A model generated the notes under the pieces. The model worked only from the letters and a program-made list of their open reading frames with translations, had not been told where the DNA came from and ran no database searches. Below are positions 55,931 to 64,000 of a stretch of 64,000 nt of DNA, piece by piece. The DNA is from JACCSI01 sp963815285 (lineage in GTDB: Bacteria > Acidobacteriota > Vicinamibacteria > Vicinamibacterales > UBA2999). A program made the position numbers and the translations under genes. The stretch spans positions 1-64,000 of the forward strand of contig CAWFGB010000004.1 in NCBI GenBank assembly GCA_963815285.1, written 5' to 3'. The first letter of the stretch is position 1. Each line of letters begins with the position of its first letter.

Positions 55931-57202
55931 ATGTCCTCGGAAGTGCCATCTCTCGCGACCGCGCCGCGACTGACTCGTGCGAATGCCGAGCACGTCGCCC
56001 TCGAGAGCTTCGGCATCACCGGTCGCGCGATTGAGCTCCCCAGCGAACGCGACCAGAACTTTCGCATCACGACAGACGATAGCCGTTGTTTCGTGCTGAA
56101 AATCGCCAACGCTGCCGAGCGCCGCATCATGCTCGAGGCGGAGAACGCCTGCATGCACCACCTGGCAGCGACAGGTTTGGCGCCGGAACTGGTGCCCACC
56201 CGCGATGGCCAGGAGGTCTCGCAACACGGCGACCATCTGGTGCGACTCATTACGTGGATCGATGGCCGGACGCTCGGGGGCGCCCGCTGGCGTTCCGAGG
56301 CGCTGCTGACGGATCTCGGACGCGCCATCGGCCTCGTCGATCGAACGCTCGAGTCATTCGACCACCCGGCGCTGCACCGCGCATTCCACTGGGACCTGGC
56401 CCACGCACCGGCGCTGGTGGAGCGACACGTCGATCGGATCCCCGATCCCGCGCTCGGCGGCGCCATCGCCGCCATGCTCGTGGTGCATCGCGACCTGGTC
56501 GCACCGCTCCTGCCGTCATTGCGGCGCAGCGCGATCCACGGCGACGCCAACGACTACAACGTTCTGATTGACGTCCGGGCTGAGCGCGTGACGGGGCTCG
56601 TTGACTTCGGCGACATGGTGTTCAGCCATACCGTCAACGACCTTGCCATCGCCATGGCGTACGCGTCACTCGGCCAGGCCGACCCGCTGGGTGCCGCCGG
56701 CCGAGTGGCGGCCGGCTATCACGCTGTGCATCCGCTGACAGACGATGAACTGGCCGCGCTCTTCGGGCTGATGGCGATGCGGCTGTGCCTGAGCGTCAGC
56801 GTCGCCGCGGCTCAGCAGGCTGAGGATCCCGATCGCGACTACCTGGGTATCAGCCAGGCGCCGATTCGAGACACGCTGCCACAGCTGGCCGCCATTCATC
56901 CGCGGCTCGCACATTACCGCCTGCGCGACGCCTGCGGACTCCCGCCCGTGCCACACAGCCCCCGCGTCGTCGAATGGCTGCGCGCACACGCGGATCGCGT
57001 CGCGCCGCTCACGGGTTTCGATCTACGTGTTCGACGGGCTGCCCGACACCGATCGGCAACTGCTCGCTCTCGGTCTGGCTGCCGAGCACGTGCTCGGGCC
57101 GCTGCCGGCACCGAGTGTCACGTCAGAGTGATACCCACCCCAGCGTCATCAAGGCCGCCGGCAACCTGCCCAAACGCATCGAGGAGTATGCCGGACGGGT
57201 GA
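55931..57202 (+). CDS. APH/kinase-domain protein, probably truncated
   Basis: An aminoglycoside-phosphotransferase-fold kinase (class of APH and homoserine kinase II). Motifs: NFRITTDDSRCFVLKIAN with the ATP-binding Lys, SAIHGDANDYNVLI (HGDxxxxN; catalytic Asp), and GLVDFGDMVF. After about residue 350 (ACGLPPVPHSPRVVEWLRAHADRVAPL) the frame becomes basic and low in complexity to its stop at 57202. That boundary matches the start of larger fused kinase-peptidase-aminotransferase proteins, so this may be the N-terminal piece of a bigger enzyme whose rest was lost by deletion. Alternative start: GTG at 55898. Confidence 0.7.
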   Translation: MSSEVPSLATAPRLTRANAEHVALESFGITGRAIELPSERDQNFRITTDDSRCFVLKIANAAERRIMLEAENACMHHLAATGLAPELVPTRDGQEVSQHGDHLVRLITWIDGRTLGGARWRSEALLTDLGRAIGLVDRTLESFDHPALHRAFHWDLAHAPALVERHVDRIPDPALGGAIAAMLVVHRDLVAPLLPSLRRSAIHGDANDYNVLIDVRAERVTGLVDFGDMVFSHTVNDLAIAMAYASLGQADPLGAAGRVAAGYHAVHPLTDDELAALFGLMAMRLCLSVSVAAAQQAEDPDRDYLGISQAPIRDTLPQLAAIHPRLAHYRLRDACGLPPVPHSPRVVEWLRAHADRVAPLTGFDLRVRRAARHRSATARSRSGCRARARAAAGTECHVRVIPTPASSRPPATCPNASRSMPDG

Positions 57203-57481
57203 ATTCCGGTCATCAGACCGTCAGCGTCGTCCGCATGGTGTATGCCGCAAGGGTGGCAGGAGCCGGGCCAGCGACCGGAATTCGAAGAGATCACCGTCGT
57301 TCTTCGCGGGACGGTGCGGGTCGAGCACGAGGGCGGCAGTCTGGATGTTGCGGCCGGGCAGGCCGTGGTCACCGCACCCGGCGAGTGGGTCCGCTACAGC
57401 ACCCCCGCAGGGGAGGCGGAGTACATCGCCGTCTGCCTGCCGGCGTTCTCGTTCGACAGCGTCGATCGCGATGAACAGTGA
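57126..57481 (+). pseudogene. Small cupin protein, broken
   Basis: Two frame segments make one cupin of ~115 aa: VIKAAGNLPKRIEEYAGRVN, SVVRM in one frame, then (near 57240, another frame) PQGWQEPGQRPEFEEITVVLRGTVRVE, VAAGQAVVTAPGEWVRYSTP and YIAVCLPAFSFDSVDRDEQ. No usable start codon precedes the first segment, so both a frameshift and a lost N-terminus are likely. The kinase-domain gene's tail overlaps it. Confidence 0.6.
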
Positions 57482-58103
57482 CGAGGTCGTTCACGACGGG
57501 TTACACCGATACTCAGTAGGCGGTATTTCGGGTGCGGAACCCCGGATAAACACTGAACCCGTCCGCCTTGAGGTCGATGCGCCGAGCGCCGCCCGACGCC
57601 CGGATCGGCGCCCAGGCGACGGCGATGCCCGAATACCCTCGGCTAAAGCGTCGCCGCTTACATCTGCGCGGATGTGTGGGCAAGGCGCTGTTACGGTCGC
57701 GCTTCAGGATATTTTCAGGCCGATTAGCTTTGCCTGCGATCGATCCGGGTCGCCCCCCTCAAGCTCGGCTATCTCATGGGCGGCGCACGGTGCTCTTCTC
57801 CCATGAACCGGTGGTGTCGACATCTCGTGGACAACACCGATGGTCAGGTCCTCGACGCATCGCGCTGCGAATATCGCGCGCTGGCACACCGGATTCTCGT
57901 GAGCGTGATGCCTGACGGCGATACCCCGTGCGAGGTGGCGCCCTTCACCGGAGCGGGCGTGCAACAGGCATCGCTACGGCGCCATTCGCTGACACGCGCT
58001 CATTCTGGCCTGCAGGCGGCGCATAATGCTCGGTGGCAGTGTGACCGATGTTTGTTCCGGCTCGGCGATTTCATTGGCGTAGAAGGCAGGCCGCACCGGC
58101 GAG
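57482..58103. other. Decayed region, nothing recognised
   Basis: Open frames here (for example 57776-58123, plus) have some protein-like composition but no motif that I can name. Given pseudogenes on both sides, this may hold further remains. Confidence 0.3.
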
Positions 58104-58404
58104 CGTCGAGGCCGCGCGAGTGAGCTGTTGCCGGGGCTTCTTACCCGCGCCGAGTCGTACGAGCGACTCGACGAGGGGCTCCGCCTTCGCGTCGCCGCTT
58201 CCAGCGAAACGTTGCTGGCGATCATGCGCGTGCTCGACACCGAGCGCCAATGCTGCCCGATTTGCCGGTGTCGACTGACCATCGAGCCGGGTCTGGCCCA
58301 TCCTGCTCGACGTGCAGGGCCCCACCGGGACTGCGGGGTTTCTGACCGACTTGATTGCGACGACTTCTTCGGCAACTTCTCTACCGCCGTCGTCGTCTAA
58401 GTAG
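58104..58404 (+). pseudogene. Small cysteine-containing protein, frameshifted
   Basis: Reads ASELLPGLLTRAESYERLDEGLRL, LLAIMRVLDTERQCCPI in one frame, then (shift near 58296) ILLDVQGPTGTAGFLTDLI in another to a stop at 58402. The ERQCC motif and the following LTIEP strand match a family of ~110-aa proteins seen near metal-resistance genes. No start is evident; it is decayed or has an indel error. Confidence 0.5.
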
Positions 58405-58440
58405 ACCGCCTGGGCATCCATGGCAAAGACTGGAGGTTCT

Positions 58441-58879
58441 GTGCGCGTGAGACTATCGACGACCTGGATACTGACGGGCACCATGCTGCTGGCACCCGTC
58501 GCCTCGAATGCCGAACAGGCGGGCGAGTTGACGGTGTCCGCGACCTACAAAGGCAAGGGTGTTGTCGACGACACTCATGAGATTCTCGGTGTTCCTCTTC
58601 GACCATCCGAATCCAACCGCGGAAAGCACCCCGATGATGATGCAAGTCATCACCAAGAACGGCGCCTCGGCCACATTCAAGGGCCTGGCTGCGACACCGG
58701 TGTACGTGGTAACCGTGTACGACGAAAAGGCAATCTACGATGGCAACGCCGGGCCACCGCCGACGGGAACACCGTGGGCCACGTACGGTAAAGGCGGAAA
58801 GCCGATGGCTGTGGCCCCCGCAGCCGGTGCGAAGGTCTCGGTGGTGTTTGACGACTCGCAGCGGTTTGGAGCGAAGTAG
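58441..58879 (+). pseudogene. Small secreted protein, frameshifted
   Basis: A ~145-aa protein with a signal peptide (TTWILTGTMLLAPVASNAEQ) starting at a GTG with GGAGG 4 nt upstream. It continues GELTVSATYKGKGVVDDTHE, then shifts frame near 58580 into MRFSVFLFDHPNP and KNGASATFKGLAATPVYVVTVYDEKAIYD, ending VVFDDSQRFGAK. The fold looks like a carboxypeptidase-regulatory or Ig-like strand domain. The function is unknown, and one shift separates the two halves. Confidence 0.55.
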
Positions 58880-58901
58880 CGAACCTCCGGCGAGAACCGT
58901 T

Positions 58902-59430
58902 GTGCAGAACCCGCGTTCAGAACCCGCGTGCGATCTTCGCGCGATCCGCCCGGTCATCCTCGCCAGCTTCATCGGTACCGCCATCGAGTGGTACGACTTC
59001 TTTCTCTACGGTACCGCCGCGGCGCTGGTGTTCAATCGACTGTTCTTTCCGACCGTCGACCCGATGGTCGGAACGCTGTCTGCATTCGGCACGTTTGCCG
59101 TGGGCTTCGTGGCCGTCCCATCGGCGGCATCGTGTTCGGGCACTACGGCGATTCGTCCTTGGCGTCGTGCTGGGCCACAACGCCATGTATGGTCCTCAGG
59201 CGGCATACTTCTCGGAGCTGTTCGGGTCGGGCGTTCGCTACACGGGCGCCACGATGAGCTACCGGCTGGCGTCGGTTGTGGCGGGCGGGATTGCTCCATT
59301 CATTGCGACGGCGCTGCTCGCATCGGCCGGCCGTGACGCCGTGGAGGGCTATATGATGGCCCTTGCCGCGATTACGCTGGTCTCAACGTATTTCGCCGCC
59401 GAGACCCACCGTGGCGAGCTGTCAGGATGA
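58902..59430 (+). pseudogene. MHS-family MFS transporter with central deletion
   Basis: N-terminal helix and motif of the metabolite:H+ symporter family (IRPVILASFIGTAIEWYDFFLYG, GTLSAFGTFAVGFVA, then in another frame PIGGIVFGHYGD) are joined directly to the C-terminal part (LGVVLGHNAMYGPQAAYFSELFG, YRLASVVAGGIAPFIATALL). The central ~200 residues of a normal ~430-aa transporter are missing, and a frameshift lies near 59115. Non-functional. Its last codon overlaps the start of the downstream histidine kinase gene (ATGA). Confidence 0.75.
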
Positions 59431-61217
59431 AGCGCCGCTTGACACGGGGACGCCCGGCGCATAAGGTGCGGCTCGGAAGTTCCGACATGGCGTCACTGCT
59501 TTCCGGCGGCCGTGGGTTGCGACCGATGGTGCTCGCGATCGTGGCAACGTTCTGCGCGGCGGGCCTCGTCCTTTACTTCCAGCATCGGACGCTCTCCGCA
59601 CTCGACGCCCAGACGCGAGTCGTCCTGAGACAACTGAGCGAGCAGACGGCGACCGACATCGCGCTCGAGGTGAATCGCGCGATCGATGGGCCGGTCTTCG
59701 ACACGCTCACGGCCGTGAATCACCCGGAACTCCGCGCCGGGCGGCTCGACCTCGTGGCCCGCGAGTTCGACGAAGGACTGCGGACGTATCCGCACGTGAG
59801 TCGCTTTTTCGTCTGGACGTCGGAAACGGAAGCGGTTGCACCGGGCGAAGCGCTGTTCTATGGCAACGATCTACGCGAACGTGTCACGCTGAATCAAAGC
59901 GGCGAGTCCGTGCAATTCGGTCGCGATGCCGTTCTCGGCCGTGAAATTTTGCAGATTGCCCGACGCTACGCGCCCGACCAACACATCTATGCGGCCTCGG
60001 ACAGCGTCGGAGCCGAGCGACGACATGCGCTCCTCCGGCTGTTCTGGACCGATGCGCGAAGGGTCGAGTTCTTCGCCATCCTTGGCTATGTGGTCGAGCC
60101 TTCGTCAGGAGGACAGCGCCTGTTCGAAGCGCTGCACCAGCGCGCGGTTGGCGAGCTGCTTCGTCGCAGGGGCGGAGAGGTGCCGCTGCGCCTGCGCGTC
60201 ATCGACGAGCGCGGCGCCTTGGTGTTTGGGCAACCAACGCCGCTCACCGAAGCGGCGCTCGTGCCACTGGCCATGCGGTTCTATCCGGTGGCGCGCATCG
60301 ACTCCCGGCTGGCGAGCACCGTTCCCACACGCCCATGGCAAATCGAGGTCAGCGCCGCGCGCAGCAACAGCATTGCGGCGGTGTCGCATGGCTACTGGCC
60401 GACCGTGCTGTCCGTGGTCCTGATGCTGGTGGCACTCGGGTTGACGGTCGTGGCCAACCGCCGGGCCGCTGATCTCACACGAATGCAGGCCGACTTCATT
60501 TCACACGTCTCGCACCAGCTCAAGACCCCGCTGTCGCTCCTGAGCGCCGCCACCGAGACGGTGTCAATGGATCGAGCCAGATCACCGGAGAAACTGGCCC
60601 AGTATCTCGGCATCATTCGAGCCGAAGTCGCACGGCTCTCGGCGCTCGTTCAGCGAATCCTGGAGTACTCGCGGTTGCAACAGCAGCGTGGCTACGAGTT
60701 CGAGCCCGTTGACCTCGCGGCCTTGGTTCGCGAAACGGTCTCGGCCTTCGAGAGCAGCCTCTCGAGCCGGGACTTCTCGTTTGTGGTCGAGATCGGCGGG
60801 CCGACGCCGATGGTTTCTGCCGACCCTGCCGCGATTGAACAGGCGCTGGTGAACCTGCTGGACAACGCGGTCAAGTACGCCGGTACAAGCCGGCAAGTGA
60901 TCGTCCGGCTCCGCTCCCTGCCCGGTTCGGCGGTGATCGAGGTCGTCGACCATGGCATTGGCATTGACGATGCGGATCGGCACCGCATCTTTGAGAAGTT
61001 CTATCGCGGGCGCGGGGCCTCGATCCAGCGCGAGGGATTCGGCCTCGGCCTCCCGATCGTTCAGGAGCTGGTGCACGCCCACCGCGGACGAATCGAGGTG
61101 GAAAGCGTGCAGGGGCGGGGCAGCACGTTCCGAATCACGCTGCCCACAGTCGCGACCGCGGGGAACGACGCACAAGGCCAAGTCGGCGAAGCGACCACTC
61201 GGAGGGCCGTCACATGA
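59427..61217 (+). CDS. Sensor histidine kinase
   Basis: A 596-aa membrane histidine kinase: TM1 near residues 33-53, a ~265-residue periplasmic sensor region with no named fold (its RFFVWTSETE and RVIDERGALVFGQ segments look cache-like), TM2 about 323-343, then HisKA with FISHVSHQLKTPLSLL (phospho-acceptor His 363) and HATPase_c with NLLDNAVKY (N box), DHGIGI and GFGLGLPI (G boxes). Its start overlaps the pseudogenised transporter by 4 bp, and it overlaps the response-regulator gene by 4 bp. It signals to that regulator; the stimulus is unknown. Confidence 0.93.
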   Translation: MKRRLTRGRPAHKVRLGSSDMASLLSGGRGLRPMVLAIVATFCAAGLVLYFQHRTLSALDAQTRVVLRQLSEQTATDIALEVNRAIDGPVFDTLTAVNHPELRAGRLDLVAREFDEGLRTYPHVSRFFVWTSETEAVAPGEALFYGNDLRERVTLNQSGESVQFGRDAVLGREILQIARRYAPDQHIYAASDSVGAERRHALLRLFWTDARRVEFFAILGYVVEPSSGGQRLFEALHQRAVGELLRRRGGEVPLRLRVIDERGALVFGQPTPLTEAALVPLAMRFYPVARIDSRLASTVPTRPWQIEVSAARSNSIAAVSHGYWPTVLSVVLMLVALGLTVVANRRAADLTRMQADFISHVSHQLKTPLSLLSAATETVSMDRARSPEKLAQYLGIIRAEVARLSALVQRILEYSRLQQQRGYEFEPVDLAALVRETVSAFESSLSSRDFSFVVEIGGPTPMVSADPAAIEQALVNLLDNAVKYAGTSRQVIVRLRSLPGSAVIEVVDHGIGIDDADRHRIFEKFYRGRGASIQREGFGLGLPIVQELVHAHRGRIEVESVQGRGSTFRITLPTVATAGNDAQGQVGEATTRRAVT

Positions 61218-61927
61218 AACACCTTCCTCACGAGGCCAGCAGCTCGCCACGCGAGGTGTTGGTCGTCGAAGATGAGCCGCAGATGCGCGCGCTGCTGACC
61301 GACAATCTGGAGTTCGAGGGCTATCACGTCACGGCCGTCGAGTCCGGAGAGCAGGCGCTGGAGGCGTTGGGTCAGCGCTCCGTTTCGCTCGTGCTGGTTG
61401 ACGTCATGCTCCCTGGGATGAGCGGGTTCAACTTGTGCGAACAACTCCGCGACCGCGGCACGCGGGTCCCCATCATCATCCTCACCGCGCGGACGCACGA
61501 ACAGGATCGAATCAGAGGCCTCGATCTCGGGGCAGACGACTACGTCAGCAAGCCATTCAGAGTGCGCGAGCTCCTTGCTCGCGTGCGCGCTCAGGTCCGG
61601 CGCGATGATTGGCGGTCGACCAGCGACGCGGAGTTTACGTTTGGTGATGTGAAAGTCAATGTCCGGCAGCGTCTGGTGCTGCGCAAGGGCCGACGAGTGC
61701 CGCTGTCGGCCCGAGAGTTCGAGCTGCTTCGCTACCTCCTCGTCCACCGGAACGAGGTCGTGGGTCGAGAGCAGCTGCTACGCGATGTCTGGGGCTACAA
61801 CCAGCTGTCGGTCACCCGAACCGTCGACAACTACATTGCCAAGCTGCGGACGCGACTCGAGCCGCGCCCGCACGATCCACGCTACATCGTGACCGTGCAC
61901 GGCAGTGGCTATCAATTGATCGGCTGA
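61214..61927 (+). CDS. OmpR/PhoB-family response regulator
   Basis: A 237-aa regulator with a receiver domain (EDEP acidic pair at about 19-22, phospho-acceptor Asp 63 in VLVDVMLPG, Thr in LTART, Lys 113 in SKPF) and a C-terminal winged helix (about 135-237; RVPLSAREFELLRYLLVHRNEVVGREQLLRDVWGY, then TRTVDNYIAKLRTRLE and IVTVHGSGYQLIG). Target genes are not evident. Its ATG overlaps the kinase stop (ATGA), so the pair is an operon. Confidence 0.95.
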   Translation: MKHLPHEASSSPREVLVVEDEPQMRALLTDNLEFEGYHVTAVESGEQALEALGQRSVSLVLVDVMLPGMSGFNLCEQLRDRGTRVPIIILTARTHEQDRIRGLDLGADDYVSKPFRVRELLARVRAQVRRDDWRSTSDAEFTFGDVKVNVRQRLVLRKGRRVPLSAREFELLRYLLVHRNEVVGREQLLRDVWGYNQLSVTRTVDNYIAKLRTRLEPRPHDPRYIVTVHGSGYQLIG

Positions 61928-61933
61928 GCACTG

Positions 61934-64000
61934 CTAGAACGCGATCATGTGCGTGTACCTGAGCAGCAACACTCGTCCGGCGATGCCGGGCGCGTGCGTT
62001 TCGTTCCACACCACGTAGATGTCGCTGAGGGGGCGGTGGATCAGATTGTAGCGGACGTTGGACAGCCACGTGTCGGATTCCCCGTTGTACTGGACAAACG
62101 TGTTGAGAAACATCCGAGGCGTGAACGACCAGTCGACGCGCAGCCCCACGAGGTCTCCGGTGAAGGAGCCCTCGGGCAGAGTTACGACGTTGCGCGACAG
62201 TGTCGTACTGACGGCGACGTGCGCGTTGAGCCGCCAGCGCAGTCCACCGCCAGCCAGCCGCTGATGACCAGACCAGAACTCGCCCGCACCAACCTCGAGG
62301 CTGCCCGACAGGGCCGCGCTTCGATTGGAGCGAAACTCCACGCCGACGTCCTCAAACGAATAGTCACCGGGTCGTACCGGCAGCGGTCCGATCCGGAATG
62401 CCGTGGTCAGATGCTCGAAGGTGCTGCGGCCCCATGTCCTCAGCTCGGCACCATCAGCGAAGAGCATCTCGTAATTGACCACGCCGACGCGGGTGAGAAG
62501 AGTGGTGTAGGTATCGTCGGTCGTCGATTCGCCCTCGACACCAACGCTGTGCTCGAGCACTCGACCCGCAGCGTCTCGGGGTCTGAAGACACGAGCATAC
62601 TTGCCGAAGACCGTACCGACACCGCGCCGCCGAACGAACCCCAGGTCGTGCTGGAAGTCATCGCCGATGTGGAGAAATCCCGCACGGGCCCGGTGGCGGC
62701 GTGAGTCCAGGCGCAGGCCCGCTCGTCCCGCCCAGTCGCTGTCGACGGCCGCGGTCGCGCTGCGCATCGCATAGCCTTCGAGCTCCAGTGTGGAGTGCGG
62801 TCGGAGTCGGACGTCGAAACCGCCGACGCGGTTGAAGTCTGACGAGCCCGCCGCTTCGCGTCCGAAATAGAAACCAGCGACCGCGGCGGTCCTCGATAGA
62901 TCGTGAGAGACGCGGGCGGCCGTAAAGTTGTCTCCCGGACGTCCCTCGAAGTCTTCGGTCTGCATGTTCAGCAGCCCGACGCCCTCTCGGCCGGACCGCC
63001 CCGTCAGACGGACGCCGCCGATGACCGGAATGGGCCGCCCATCCGACGACAGACCGATGCGCCGGCTGAAGAACGGCACGAGATCCCGGCGTGGGTTCTC
63101 ATTGTCGTTTTCGACCAGCCCGATCTGAAACGCGGAAGGGCTTTCGAGGAAGAACTCGCGCTTCTCCGGGAAAAACTGGCTGAAGCGGGTGAGGTTGATC
63201 TGCTGCTCGTCGGCCTCCACCTGCGAAAAGTCGGTGCGCCAGGAGCCATCCAGCACGAACGACGACCCGATGCCCAATTTCAGATCGAGTCCGCCATCAG
63301 CCTGTCCATCCCAGCCCTGTCGTCCCAGGGTTCCGCGCGCGATCTCCGCCGTCGCAAAGGGCTTCACCTGGAGGTTGCGGCCGGGCTGGGCATTCGCGAT
63401 CCCGGTGAGCGTGCCCGCGTACGCCACGTTGTAATGTGAGAACTGGCGCGGCACCGGCGCCCAGGTGGAGGTCTCGTTGGCGCGGCGCGCCCAGCGCACC
63501 ATGTTCAAGCCCCACTCCTGCGCACGCCGCCTCCGGAAAGCGCAGCGTCTTGAACGGGATGGCGATACTCGAGACTCCAACCGTCAGCGCGGATCGACGT
63601 CTTGACCGACCAGACACCGTGCCAGTTGGCATCGTTGCGGCGGCCGTTCTCGTAGCCCAGCGATTCGCGCTGCGCCCCGCCCGGATTGGTGAGAAATCCG
63701 AACGGAGTTGCGACGATCCTGAAACGGGTCGAGGATGAGGCCGAAGCCGTCTCCGCTGCTCCCGCCGAAGTCGCGTTTCAGCTCATTGATGATCAGTCGG
63801 TGAGGCTCGGGGTCGTACAGCACTGCGCCGACGTACAGCGTGTCGTCGTCGAAGAGAAACCGCACTTCGGTCTTGCGCGTCGCTAGTTCGAACTCGGCAG
63901 GCTGCTGCTGGTAGAAATCAGTGGCGGGCGTCGCGCGCTCCCACACCGGCTCGTCGAGCACGCCATCGAGACGAATCGGCTGATCGACGCGGACGGCCTC
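61934..64000 (-). pseudogene. DUF5916 outer-membrane protein, frameshifted and partial
   Basis: One long minus-strand gene whose 5' end lies outside the window. From 64000 down: RVDQPIRLDGVLDEPVWERA and VRFLFDDDTLYVGAVLYD (carbohydrate-binding-like N-domain), then frame shifts near 63700 and 63545, the second between SIAIPFKTLRFPE (one frame) and the long final frame from QEWGLNMVRWARR to the stop at 61934. The last ~500 residues are a DUF5916 beta-barrel-like region (FFPEKREFFLESPSAFQIGL, SRRIGL, GGVRLTGRSG, ending LLLRYTHMIAF). It is probably an outer-membrane protein of unknown role; two apparent shifts make it a pseudogene or an error-bearing gene. It is convergent with the response-regulator gene. 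Confidence 0.8.

Overview
The window is GC-rich bacterial chromosome. It most resembles Acidobacteriota of the Vicinamibacteria type: two ADOP-type MacB/FtsX permeases without an ATPase neighbour, two tandem Ser/Thr kinases with extracellular PD40-like propellers, a DUF5916 outer-membrane protein, an NdvB-like cyclic beta-1,2-glucan synthase, a BrnT-type remnant and long G-rich intergenic repeats. No rRNA, tRNA, CRISPR array or complete mobile element was seen. The taxonomic call is an inference from gene content.

Layout. 0.1-1.9 kb: a PARG-like macrodomain hydrolase downstream of a TIR protein. 2.2-6.5 kb: a membrane protein, a frameshifted cupin, a small ABM-like protein, and a dioxygenase-type cupin coupled to a YCII protein. 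6.6-14.8 kb: two tandem Ser/Thr kinases and an ADOP permease. 15.3-28.5 kb: SixA, a GT39-like membrane protein, several uncharacterised proteins, a nucleotidyltransferase pair, a broken BrnT fusion, a PP2C phosphatase and a second ADOP permease. This stretch is peppered with 10-bp repeat arrays and four copies of a ~160-bp quasi-palindrome. 28.5-37.0 kb: the 2849-aa cyclic glucan synthase. 38.3-53.3 kb: a surface-glycan region with three sulfotransferases (two a near-identical inverted pair), an FAD oxidoreductase, a galactose-oxidase-like gene, a HAF-repeat protein, a GT2, a polysaccharide pyruvyl transferase, a PQQ-type sugar dehydrogenase fused to PA14, and an asparagine-synthase-like protein cut into by an IS91 remnant. 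53.6-57.2 kb: an M28 peptidase and a truncated APH-domain protein. 57.1-59.4 kb: decayed genes (cupin, small Cys protein, secreted protein, MHS transporter). 59.4-64 kb: a histidine kinase/response regulator operon and a frameshifted DUF5916 protein that runs off the window.

The strongest candidate for something undescribed is the repeat system at 15.9-28.5 kb (plus 55.7 kb). Decamer arrays (consensus GGTGCGRCYN) abut gene ends, and next to four of them sits a 158-161 bp element that folds into one long hairpin, with paired substitutions between copies (C:G in one copy, T:A in another). Three further repeat families were found: 8-9 bp-stem hairpins at 4.6, 5.4 and 12.2 kb; a ~65-bp leader-like cassette before three glycan-region genes; and the inverted sulfotransferase pair, which could allow inversion of the 7.6 kb between them.

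Many genes carry single frameshifts. This may be real decay or uncorrected sequencing error, and reads would be needed to tell. All family names rest on motif recognition by eye; no search was run.
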